From JAKOQB01 sp050258235 (lineage in GTDB: Bacteria; Pseudomonadota; Gammaproteobacteria; Burkholderiales; Burkholderiaceae_F): 8,419 nucleotides of DNA. The stretch spans positions 1 to 8,419 of the forward strand of contig JBLMYK010000047.1 in assembly GCA_050258235.1 (NCBI GenBank), given 5' to 3'. The position numbers were made by a program, and so were the translations under genes. The notes beneath the pieces were generated by a model, which was given only the letters and a program-made list of their open reading frames with translations, was not told where the DNA came from and did not search any database. This document shows positions 1-5,666 of the stretch, piece after piece. Position 1 is the stretch's first letter. Each line of letters begins with the position of its first letter.

Positions 1-705
1 GAACGGGTCGGTGGTGATTGCGAAGATCGCCGGGATCGAGTCGACCGCGAACACGATGTCGACGATGCCGATCAGCAGGATCACGACCAGTAGCGGTGTG
101 GCCATCCGCACGCCGCCGACGCGGGTGAAGAACTTCTCGCCGTCGTAGCCGGGCGCGATCTTCAGGTGGCCGCGGATCCACTTCAGCGCCGGGTTCGATT
201 CGAGGTCGGGTTCCTGCCCGGCCGCCCACCACATCTTGATGCCGGTGAACAGCAGGAACGCACCGAAGACGTACAGGATCCAGTCGAAGCGCGCGATCAG
301 CCAGGCGCCGATCAGGATCATCACCGCGCGCAGCACCAGCGCGCCCAGGATGCCGATCATCAGCACGCGTTTCTGGAACTCGGCCGGCACCGCGAAATAG
401 GTGAACACCATCAGGAACACGAAGATGTTGTCGACCGCGAGCGCCTTCTCGACCAGGTAGCCGGTGGCGAACTCGAGCGCCTTGGCGTCGGCGATGTCGT
501 TGCCCTGCGCGCCGCCGAGATACCACCACAGCCAGCCGCAGAAGACGAAAGACACCGCAACCCAGACCAGCGACCAGAGCGCAGCCTCGCGCATCGAAAC
601 CTTGTGCGCACCCTGGCTGCGCAGCGCGAGGAAATCGACCAGGAGCGCGACGAGAACGAAAGCCGCGAACAGCGACCACAGCAGCGGAGTGCCGATGGAC
701 ATCAT
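1..705 (-). CDS. TerC/Alx family integral membrane protein (partial, C-terminus off left edge)
   Basis: TerC-family membrane protein, linked in bacteria to manganese export or homeostasis and to tellurite or alkaline-pH responses. The first 235 residues are visible; the C-terminal part lies beyond position 1. Several hydrophobic segments can be read (about residues 8-26, 42-63, 90-105, 113-137, 142-160 and 203-232). Family hallmarks are acidic residues inside membrane segments: VDFLALRS (22-30), EKALAVDNIFVF (86-97) and GIVDIVFAVDSIPAIFAIT (213-231). The loop at about 161-198 is hydrophilic and probably cytoplasmic. Two adjacent ATG codons (705 and 702) are possible starts; 705 is chosen, with GAGG about 7 nt upstream. 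The leader carries a yybP-ykoY Mn2+ riboswitch, which independently supports the TerC assignment and a manganese role. Family call is very secure; the transported ion is inferred. Confidence 0.95.
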   Translation of the reverse strand, partial: MMSIGTPLLWSLFAAFVLVALLVDFLALRSQGAHKVSMREAALWSLVWVAVSFVFCGWLWWYLGGAQGNDIADAKALEFATGYLVEKALAVDNIFVFLMVFTYFAVPAEFQKRVLMIGILGALVLRAVMILIGAWLIARFDWILYVFGAFLLFTGIKMWWAAGQEPDLESNPALKWIRGHLKIAPGYDGEKFFTRVGGVRMATPLLVVILLIGIVDIVFAVDSIPAIFAITTDPF

Positions 706-756
706 GGGTATGCCTCGATTCGTTTGGCCAGGCGCGGGCCGTGGGGTTGGAGTTAT

Positions 757-897
757 CGCTCTCCTGGTCTGGCAACCCGGCTGTGCCGGTCTGCGGTACC
801 GGGCGAGGGATCTTGCGCCTGCGCGATCACCCCGCCGTATTGACGACACCGCAGCGGGACGCTGAAGCCGATCCCGCGCTACTCCCCGTCAGAGGCG
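757..897 (-). ncRNA. yybP-ykoY: yybP-ykoY manganese riboswitch in the terC-family leader
   Basis: Read on the minus strand, the leader contains the family signature GGGGAGTAGC (878-887). It is followed by a perfect 6-bp hairpin, GCGGGA/TCCCGC (872-877 with 854-859), and then by a stem TGCGGT/ACCGCA (848-853 with 792-797). That second stem encloses GTCGTCAATACGGC (834-847), which resembles the conserved GTCAACAT loop. Next come a CCGGC/GCCGG hairpin (777-789) and CCAGACC (766-772), matching the conserved GAGACC element. A closing helix can form between CGC(C)TCT at the 5' end and AGAGCG at 757-762. This family binds Mn2+ and commonly controls mntP, alx and other TerC-family genes. Since it precedes a TerC-family gene by about 50 nt, it probably raises translation when Mn2+ is high. 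Edges are approximate; identification is by eye against the remembered consensus. Confidence 0.87.
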
Positions 898-902
898 CGC
901 GC

Positions 903-932
903 ATTAGAGCAGTGCCCCGGGCGCGCCGTCAG
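903..932 (-). promoter_or_regulatory. Putative sigma70 promoter for the riboswitch-terC transcript
   Basis: On the minus strand, CTGACG (927-932, 4/6 match to TTGACA) and TCTAAT (903-908, 5/6 match to TATAAT) are separated by 18 bp. Transcription would start near 896, at the 5' base of the riboswitch closing helix. It lies between the upstream oxidoreductase stop (952-954) and the aptamer, so terC would have its own promoter. Based on motif match and position only. Confidence 0.5.
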
Positions 933-951
933 CCCGTGAAAACCCTGAGCC

Positions 952-1962
952 CTAGTGCTTGACGCAGATCTTGCCGAACTGCGCGCCGCTCTTCAGGTGC
1001 GCCATCGCTTCCTTCAGCTGCTCGAAGGCGAACACGCGATCGAGCACGGGCCGGATCTTGTGCTGGTCGACCGCGCGCAGCATCGCCTCGAAGCCGTCGC
1101 GATGCCCGACCGTGATGCCTTGCAGGCGCACCTGGCGCGTCACGACAAGCCCCAGGGGCGCGGACAGGCTGGAGCCGGACAGCACGCCGATCATCGACAG
1201 CGTGCCGCCGGGACGGATGCAGCGCAGCGACTGCGGCAGCGTCTTCTCGCCGCCGAGTTCCACGATGTGATCGAAGCCGCCGCCGCTCGCCTCGCGTGCC
1301 GGCTTCGACCACTCGGGCGTGGTCGTGTAGTTGATGCCGACGTCGGCGCCGAGTTGCCTGGCGCGCGCGAGCTTCGCGTCGCTCGACGAGATCACGGTCA
1401 CGTGCGCGCCCAGCAGCTTGGCGAACTGGACCGCGAAGAGCGCCACGCCGCCCGTGCCCTGAACCAGCACGCGCGAGCCCGGTCGCAGGTCCTCATAGGT
1501 GACGAGCGCGCTCCACGCGGTCAGCGCGGCGCAGGGCAGGGTGGCGGCCTCCTCGTCCGACAGATGCGCGGGCACCTTTGCCACGCCCTGCTCGGACAGG
1601 CACATCAGGTCGGCCATCGTGCCGTCGATCGGCCCGCCGAGCGTGCGCGTGATCCGCTCGAGATCCGGCTCGCCCGCGATCCATCCCTGGTGGAAGCACG
1701 GGCACACCCGGTCGCCGACCTTGACGCGAGTCACCCCGCTGCCGACCTCGACCACTTCGCCCACCCCGTCCGAAATCGGGATCAGCGGCAGCGTGCCGGT
1801 GAACGAGCCGTAGCCGCGGTTGGGGACGACGAGGTCGCGGTAGTTCAGCGACGCGGCCTTCATCCTCACCAGCACCTGTCCCGGGCCCGGGCGCGGGTCC
1901 GGCCGGCTCGCGACCTGCAGATGGTCCATGCCCCATTCGTCCTGGATCTGGAAAACGCGCAT
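952..1962 (-). CDS. Zinc-independent medium-chain dehydrogenase/reductase (quinone oxidoreductase-like, NAD(P)-dependent)
   Basis: MDR-superfamily oxidoreductase of 336 aa, a full length for the family. The N-terminal GroES-like domain (about 1-125) has SLNYRDLVV (38-46) where zinc alcohol dehydrogenases have the catalytic cysteine, and PISDGVGEVVEVG (62-74) where they have the GHE histidine motif. The structural-zinc cysteine cluster is also missing. It is therefore probably a zinc-independent quinone reductase or enoyl-type reductase rather than a true alcohol dehydrogenase. The Rossmann cofactor domain shows VQGTGGVALFAVQFAKLLGA (167-186), then ISSSDAK with an SSDAKLARAR stretch typical of NADP-binding members. 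The start at 1962 has GGAGGAG about 6 nt upstream. It lies 27 bp downstream of the dodecin gene on the same strand, so co-transcription is likely. The substrate cannot be deduced. Confidence 0.92.
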   Translation of the reverse strand: MRVFQIQDEWGMDHLQVASRPDPRPGPGQVLVRMKAASLNYRDLVVPNRGYGSFTGTLPLIPISDGVGEVVEVGSGVTRVKVGDRVCPCFHQGWIAGEPDLERITRTLGGPIDGTMADLMCLSEQGVAKVPAHLSDEEAATLPCAALTAWSALVTYEDLRPGSRVLVQGTGGVALFAVQFAKLLGAHVTVISSSDAKLARARQLGADVGINYTTTPEWSKPAREASGGGFDHIVELGGEKTLPQSLRCIRPGGTLSMIGVLSGSSLSAPLGLVVTRQVRLQGITVGHRDGFEAMLRAVDQHKIRPVLDRVFAFEQLKEAMAHLKSGAQFGKICVKH

Positions 1963-1989
1963 GTCGCTCCTCCGTCGAGACCGTTGGTG

Positions 1990-2196
1990 TCAGTCGAGCG
2001 AAAAGCCGACCTTGATCGTCACCTGCCAGTGCGCGATCGCGCCATTGTCGACGTGGCCGCGCGTCTCGACGACCTGGAACCAGCGGATGTTGTGCAGGGT
2101 CTGCGCTGCCTTCGCGATCGCATTGCGGATCGCATCATCGCTGCTCTTGGTCGACGATCCGGTCAGTTCGACCTGCTTGTAGACGTGGTCGGTCAT
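1990..2196 (-). CDS. Dodecin family flavin-binding protein
   Basis: Small protein of 68 aa, the normal dodecin length. Dodecins form hollow 12-subunit spheres in the cytosol that bind and buffer riboflavin, FMN or other flavins. The visible pattern fits well: an N-terminal strand (YKQVELTGSS), an amphipathic helix (SDDAIRNAIAKAAQTL, 19-34), then RWFQVVETRGHVDNG (38-52) with the flavin-stacking Trp39, and HWQVTIKVGFSL (56-67) with the conserved Gln58. The start at 2196 is backed by AGGAAGGA about 7 nt upstream. It is the first gene of a minus-strand pair with the MDR oxidoreductase and is divergent from the CoA-metabolism operon. Flavin storage beside flavin-dependent enzymes may be coincidental. 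Confidence 0.93.
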   Translation of the reverse strand: MTDHVYKQVELTGSSTKSSDDAIRNAIAKAAQTLHNIRWFQVVETRGHVDNGAIAHWQVTIKVGFSLD

Positions 2197-2244
2197 GTTC
2201 GATTCCTTCCTGAGCGCCGGGGTGCAGGTTGCGCTGCGAAGGTC

Positions 2245-2290
2245 CGGCCGCCGAGCGAGCGCAGTCGCGATGTTATCGATCCGGCGGCCG
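2245..2290. repeat. 9-bp inverted repeat with 28-bp spacer, candidate operator or hairpin
   Basis: CGGCCGCCG (2245-2253) and CGGCGGCCG (2282-2290) are perfect reverse complements. The spacer between them holds the locally AT-richer GATGTTATCGATC. The arms could be a protein-binding dyad or an RNA stem. GC-rich arms arise easily by chance in such DNA, so function is open. Confidence 0.45.
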
Positions 2291-2296
2291 CGAAGA

Positions 2297-2318
2297 AACC
2301 CGCTGCGACGGGCGGGTT
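2297..2318. repeat. 7-bp inverted repeat hairpin AACCCGC/GCGGGTT
   Basis: AACCCGC (2297-2303), an 8-nt loop and GCGGGTT (2312-2318) form a perfect stem. On the minus strand it is followed by TCTTC, a weak pyrimidine tail; on the plus strand by AAAG. It could be a weak leftward terminator or an operator dyad in the divergent promoter region. There is no proper T-tract, so a terminator call is not made. Confidence 0.45.
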
Positions 2319-2408
2319 AAAGACAGCCGAAGGGCCTCTTTCCGAAAACCGAATTGCCGGCGGTCGCGCACCGGTTCAAGCTCGCGTCCTGCCTGCGAGG
2401 AACCCGCG

Positions 2409-3257
2409 ATGACGATGGAAACGGAACGATGGCGCGAGTGGATCGGCCGCACCGAACAGCGGTCGGACCTGGTGACGGCCGCATCGCTGGCGGCGCTGTC
2501 GGCAACGCTCGACCGCGGGGATCCGGAGCCGCTGCCGGGAAGCGACGTGCCACCGCTGTGGCACTGGATGTACTTCAACCCGGTCGCACGGCAGAGCGAA
2601 CTCGGTCCGGACGGACACCCGCGGCGCGGCGGATTCCTGCCGCCGGTCACGCTGCCGCGGCGCATGTGGGCCGGTGGCCGCCTGCAGTTCAATCATCCGC
2701 TGCAGGTCGGCGACGAGATCACGCGCTTGTCGCGCATCGCCGACGTAAGCGTCAAGGAGGGGCGCAGTGGCATGCTGGTGTTCGTGCGCGTGCGGCACGA
2801 GATCAACAACGCGCGCGGGCTGGCATTGACCGAGGAACACGACATCGTCTACCGCGACGCGCCGCGCGCCGACGCGCCGGCTCCGGCGCCGCAGCCCGCT
2901 CCTGCGGAGTACGACTTCACGCGCGAAATCGTGCCCGACCCGGTGCTGCTGTTCCGCTACTCGGCGCTGACCTTCAACGGCCACCGGATCCACTACGACC
3001 GCCGCTACGTGACCGGGGTCGAAGGCTATCCGGGCCTGATCGTGCACGGGCCGCTGATCGCCACGCTGCTGCTCGACCTGGTGCGCCGAAGCGTTGCGCA
3101 CGCGCGCGTGCGCCGCTTCGAGTTCAGGGCGGTGCGGCCGCTGTTCGACATTCACCCGTTCTCTGTCTGCGGGAAACACCGCGACGGCCGCATCGCGCTG
3201 TGGGCGCGCGACCACCAGGGGGCGCTCGCGATGGACGCGAGTGCCGAGATCGCGTAA
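2409..3257 (+). CDS. Itaconyl-CoA/mesaconyl-C4-CoA hydratase-like protein (double hot-dog, MaoC/FAS1-like dehydratase family)
   Basis: Protein of 282 aa with the layout of the HTD2-like or FAS1-like dehydratase family. An N-terminal hot-dog half (about 1-150) contains PLWHWMYFNP (49-58) and GGFLPPVTLPRRMWAGG (74-90). A Pro/Ala-rich linker (151-167) follows, then a C-terminal catalytic half with FRYSALTFNGHRIHYDRRY (182-200) and YPGLIVHGPLIATLLLDL (207-224). The N-x-HRIHYD and YPGL-VHGPL motifs are typical of mesaconyl-C4-CoA hydratase and itaconyl-CoA hydratase (Ich), which hydrate C5 unsaturated dicarboxyl-CoA thioesters. The start at 2409 is chosen over the upstream reading-frame extension because GAGGAA lies 6 nt before it and the homologous protein begins here; a second in-frame ATG is at 2415. 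It is the first gene of the operon, 21 bp before the dehydrogenase. The exact acyl-CoA substrate is inferred from context. Confidence 0.88.
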   Translation: MTMETERWREWIGRTEQRSDLVTAASLAALSATLDRGDPEPLPGSDVPPLWHWMYFNPVARQSELGPDGHPRRGGFLPPVTLPRRMWAGGRLQFNHPLQVGDEITRLSRIADVSVKEGRSGMLVFVRVRHEINNARGLALTEEHDIVYRDAPRADAPAPAPQPAPAEYDFTREIVPDPVLLFRYSALTFNGHRIHYDRRYVTGVEGYPGLIVHGPLIATLLLDLVRRSVAHARVRRFEFRAVRPLFDIHPFSVCGKHRDGRIALWARDHQGALAMDASAEIA

Positions 3258-3278
3258 CGAATCGCAAGGAATCCTGCC

Positions 3279-4451
3279 ATGCAAGCCTCGAACGACGCCT
3301 ACTCCGACATCCGCGACGCCGTGCGCGCGCTGTGCGCGCAGTTTCCCGACGAGTATCACCGCAGGATCGACGAACAGCGCGCCTACCCCGAGGAATTCGT
3401 CGATGCGCTGACGAAGGCGGGCTGGCTCGCAGCGATGATTCCGCAGGACTACGGCGGCTCGGGACTGGGGCTGTCCGAGGCCAGCGTGATCATGGAGGAG
3501 ATCAACCGCAGCGGCGGCAACTCCGGCGCCTGCCACGGGCAGATGTACAACATGGGCACGCTGCTGCGCCACGGCTCGGCCGAGCAGAAGAGGAAGTACC
3601 TGCCGAAGATCGCCAGCGGCGAACTGCGGCTGCAGTCGATGGGCGTGACCGAGCCCACCACCGGCACCGACACCACCAAGATCAAGACCACCGCGGTCCT
3701 TGTTAGGAGCAAAGGCGGCGACCGCTACGTGGTCAACGGGCAGAAGGTGTGGATCTCGCGCGTGCAGCACTCGGACCTGATGATCCTGCTGGCCCGCACG
3801 ACGCCGATTGCCGAAGTGAAGAAGAAGTCCGAAGGCATGTCGATCTTCCTGGTCGACCTGCGCGGCGCGATTGACAAGGGGATGACGGTGCGCCCGATCC
3901 CCAACATGGTCAATCACGAGACCAACGAACTTTTCTTCGAGAACCTCGAGATTCCGGCGGAGAACCTGATCGGCGCGGAAGGGCAGGGCTTCAAGTACAT
4001 CCTCGATGGGCTGAACGCCGAGCGCACGCTGATCGCTGCCGAGTGCATCGGCGACGGCTACTGGTTCGTCGACCGGGTGTCGAGATACGCGAAGGACCGC
4101 GTCGTGTTCGGCCGTCCGATCGGCCAGAACCAGGGCGTGCAGTTCCCGATCGCAGAGGCGTACATCGAAGTCGAGGCGGCGAACCTGATGCGCTGGAAGG
4201 CATGCGAGCTGTTCGACGGGCACCAACCGTGCGGCGCGCAGGCCAACATGGCGAAGTACCTGGCGGCGAAGGCGTCGTGGGAGGCGGCCAATGCGTGCCT
4301 GCAGTTCCACGGCGGCTTCGGCTTCGCGGCCGAGTACGACGTCGAGCGCAAGTTCCGCGAGACGCGGCTGTACCAGGTCGCGCCGATCTCGACCAACCTG
4401 ATCCTGTCGTACGTGGCCGAGCACCTGCTCGGGCTGCCGCGCTCGTTCTGA
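3279..4451 (+). CDS. Acyl-CoA dehydrogenase
   Basis: FAD-dependent acyl-CoA dehydrogenase of 390 aa, full length. The N-terminal helical domain (about 1-118) includes IPQDYGGSGLGLSEA (54-68). The FAD/substrate motif MGVTEPTTGTD (121-131) and QKVWIS (155-160) mark the middle beta domain. The C-terminal helical domain shows RVVFGRPIGQNQGVQFPIAE (274-293) and the FAD-contacting QFHGGFGFAAEYDVERKFRE (342-361). The usual C-terminal catalytic Glu of the YEGT motif is replaced: RLYQVAPIST (363-372) has Gln366. Glu248 in LNAERTLIAAE aligns with the catalytic Glu of isovaleryl-CoA and long-chain types. It starts at 3279 with AAGGAA about 7 nt upstream and ends 12 bp before the CoA-transferase. It resembles the dehydrogenase PA0879 of the P. 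aeruginosa itaconate locus. It may oxidise a branched C5 acyl-CoA such as methylsuccinyl-CoA; this is inference. Confidence 0.93.
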   Translation: MQASNDAYSDIRDAVRALCAQFPDEYHRRIDEQRAYPEEFVDALTKAGWLAAMIPQDYGGSGLGLSEASVIMEEINRSGGNSGACHGQMYNMGTLLRHGSAEQKRKYLPKIASGELRLQSMGVTEPTTGTDTTKIKTTAVLVRSKGGDRYVVNGQKVWISRVQHSDLMILLARTTPIAEVKKKSEGMSIFLVDLRGAIDKGMTVRPIPNMVNHETNELFFENLEIPAENLIGAEGQGFKYILDGLNAERTLIAAECIGDGYWFVDRVSRYAKDRVVFGRPIGQNQGVQFPIAEAYIEVEAANLMRWKACELFDGHQPCGAQANMAKYLAAKASWEAANACLQFHGGFGFAAEYDVERKFRETRLYQVAPISTNLILSYVAEHLLGLPRSF

Positions 4452-4463
4452 GGAGGTTCGCCG

Positions 4464-5666
4464 ATGACTTCCCCGCCGCGTCCGCTGGACGGTGTCACCG
4501 TCGTTTCGCTCGAGCACGCGATCGCCGCCCCCTTCTGCACGCGCCAGCTTGCCGACCTCGGCGCGCGGGTGATCAAGGTCGAGCGGCCGGGCGTGGGCGA
4601 CTTCGCGCGCGCCTACGACGCGCGCGTGCGCGGCCAGGCGTCGCACTTCGTGTGGACCAACCGCTCGAAGGAAAGCCTGACCCTCGACCTGAAGCACGCG
4701 CAGGCGCCGGAGATCCTCGACCGGCTGCTTGCGCGCGCGGACGTGCTGGTGCAGAACCTCGCGCCCGGCGCGGCAGCGCGCCTCGGGCTGTCGTTCGAGG
4801 CGCTGCATCCGAAGTTTCCGCGGCTGATCGTGTGCGACATCTCCGGCTACGGCGACGACCCGAAGACTCCCGGTCCGTATCGGGACAAGAAGGCCTACGA
4901 CCTGCTGATCCAGAGCGAGTCCGGCTTCCTGTCGATCACCGGCACGCCGGAGGAGCCGTCGAAGGCGGGCTGCTCGATCGCCGACATTGCGGCCGGCATG
5001 TACGGCTATACGAATATCCTCGCCGCGCTGATCCAGCGCGGCACGACCGGCGTCGGCTGCCGGATCGACGTGTCGATGCTCGAAAGCATGGTCGAGTGGA
5101 TGAGCTATCCGCTGTACTACGCGTTCGAGGGCGCATCGCCGCCGCCGCGCACCGGCGCGGCGCACGCGACGATCTACCCGTACGGTCCGTTCCCGACCGG
5201 CGACGGCAAGACGGTGATGCTCGGGCTGCAGAACGAGCGCGAGTGGGGCGAGTTCTGCGCGAAGGTGCTGCAGCGGGCGCAACTGGCGACCGACGCGCGC
5301 TTCGCGTCGAATGCGCTGCGCGTGGCCGCGCGCAGGGAGCTGCACGACATCATCGTCGGCGTGTTCGCGCAACTGACCGCCGAGCAGCTCGTCGCGCGGC
5401 TGGATGCGGCGCAGATCGCCAACGCGCGCGTGAATTCGCTCGCCGAGGTGTGGGAACATGCGCAGCTGAAGGCGCGTGGCCGCTGGGCTGAAGTCGCGAC
5501 ACCCGCGGGTCCGGTGCCGGCGCTGCTGCCGCCGGGAATGCCGGAAGAGTTCTCGCCGCGCATGGACGCGGTGCCGGGGCTGGGAGAGCACTCGTCGCCG
5601 ATCCTGACGGAGCTCGGCTACGGCGACGGCGAAATCGAGCGGCTGCGTGCGGAGGGTGCATGGTGA
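4464..5666 (+). CDS. Family III (CaiB/BaiF) CoA-transferase
   Basis: Protein of 400 aa matching the CaiB/BaiF (family III) CoA-transferases, which move CoA from a donor such as succinyl-CoA to a carboxylic acid. Visible hallmarks are PLDGVTVVSLEHAIAAPFCT (7-26), the CoA-binding LADLGARVIKVERPGVGDFAR (29-49), NRSKESLTLDLK (66-77) and KAYDLLIQSESG (143-154). The last contains Asp146, the expected catalytic aspartate forming the acyl anhydride. The C-terminal half has GCRIDVSMLESM, also conserved. The start at 4464 follows GAGGAGG by about 7 nt. The stop overlaps the PrpD-family start by 7 bp, suggesting translational coupling. In the itaconate locus of P. aeruginosa the same family member (Ict, PA0882) activates itaconate with succinyl-CoA, so this gene probably performs the activation step here. 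Family is secure; substrate is inferred. Confidence 0.93.
   Translation: MTSPPRPLDGVTVVSLEHAIAAPFCTRQLADLGARVIKVERPGVGDFARAYDARVRGQASHFVWTNRSKESLTLDLKHAQAPEILDRLLARADVLVQNLAPGAAARLGLSFEALHPKFPRLIVCDISGYGDDPKTPGPYRDKKAYDLLIQSESGFLSITGTPEEPSKAGCSIADIAAGMYGYTNILAALIQRGTTGVGCRIDVSMLESMVEWMSYPLYYAFEGASPPPRTGAAHATIYPYGPFPTGDGKTVMLGLQNEREWGEFCAKVLQRAQLATDARFASNALRVAARRELHDIIVGVFAQLTAEQLVARLDAAQIANARVNSLAEVWEHAQLKARGRWAEVATPAGPVPALLPPGMPEEFSPRMDAVPGLGEHSSPILTELGYGDGEIERLRAEGAW
5651..5656 (+). promoter_or_regulatory. Ribosome binding site of the PrpD-family gene (start ambiguous)
   Basis: GGAGGG lies inside the end of the CoA-transferase gene. It is only 3 nt from ATG 5660, 6 nt from in-frame GTG 5663 and 15 nt from in-frame ATG 5672. 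Spacing alone favours GTG 5663, while codon preference favours ATG 5660. The N-terminus is therefore uncertain by up to four residues. Confidence 0.55.

Larger units (their letters stand above)
2197..2408. other. Divergent intergenic region between dodecin and the CoA operon
   Basis: This stretch of about 210 bp must hold the promoters for the dodecin/oxidoreductase pair (leftward) and the hydratase-led operon (rightward). No convincing -35/-10 pair could be picked for either direction. It contains three notable inverted repeats: 9 bp at 2245-2253/2282-2290, 7 bp at 2297-2303/2312-2318 and 5 bp at 2381-2385/2395-2399. It is the natural place for the LysR-type regulator encoded at the right edge to bind, but no specific operator can be assigned. 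Confidence 0.6.

Noticed and set aside
166..865. Plus-strand open frames opposite the TerC gene and its leader
   Set aside because: They overlap the TerC coding region and the riboswitch, with no recognisable protein features.
952..1962. Zinc-dependent alcohol dehydrogenase
   Set aside because: The catalytic Cys, the GHE histidine and the structural four-cysteine cluster are all missing, so the zinc-independent quinone-reductase-like branch fits better.
2297..2318. Rho-independent terminator
   Set aside because: The stem is perfect but short, and it is followed by only TCTTC on one strand and AAAG on the other, so there is no real T-tract. It was kept as an inverted repeat only.
2229..2408. 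Upstream extension of the hydratase reading frame to an ATG near 2229
   Set aside because: The extra 60 residues are Arg/Ser-rich and unlike the family, while ATG 2409 has a good ribosome binding site and begins where the homologous protein starts.
955..2412. Plus-strand open frame of about 485 codons opposite the MDR oxidoreductase and dodecin genes
   Set aside because: Low-complexity composition typical of an antisense shadow, and both genes on the other strand have clear family motifs and ribosome binding sites.
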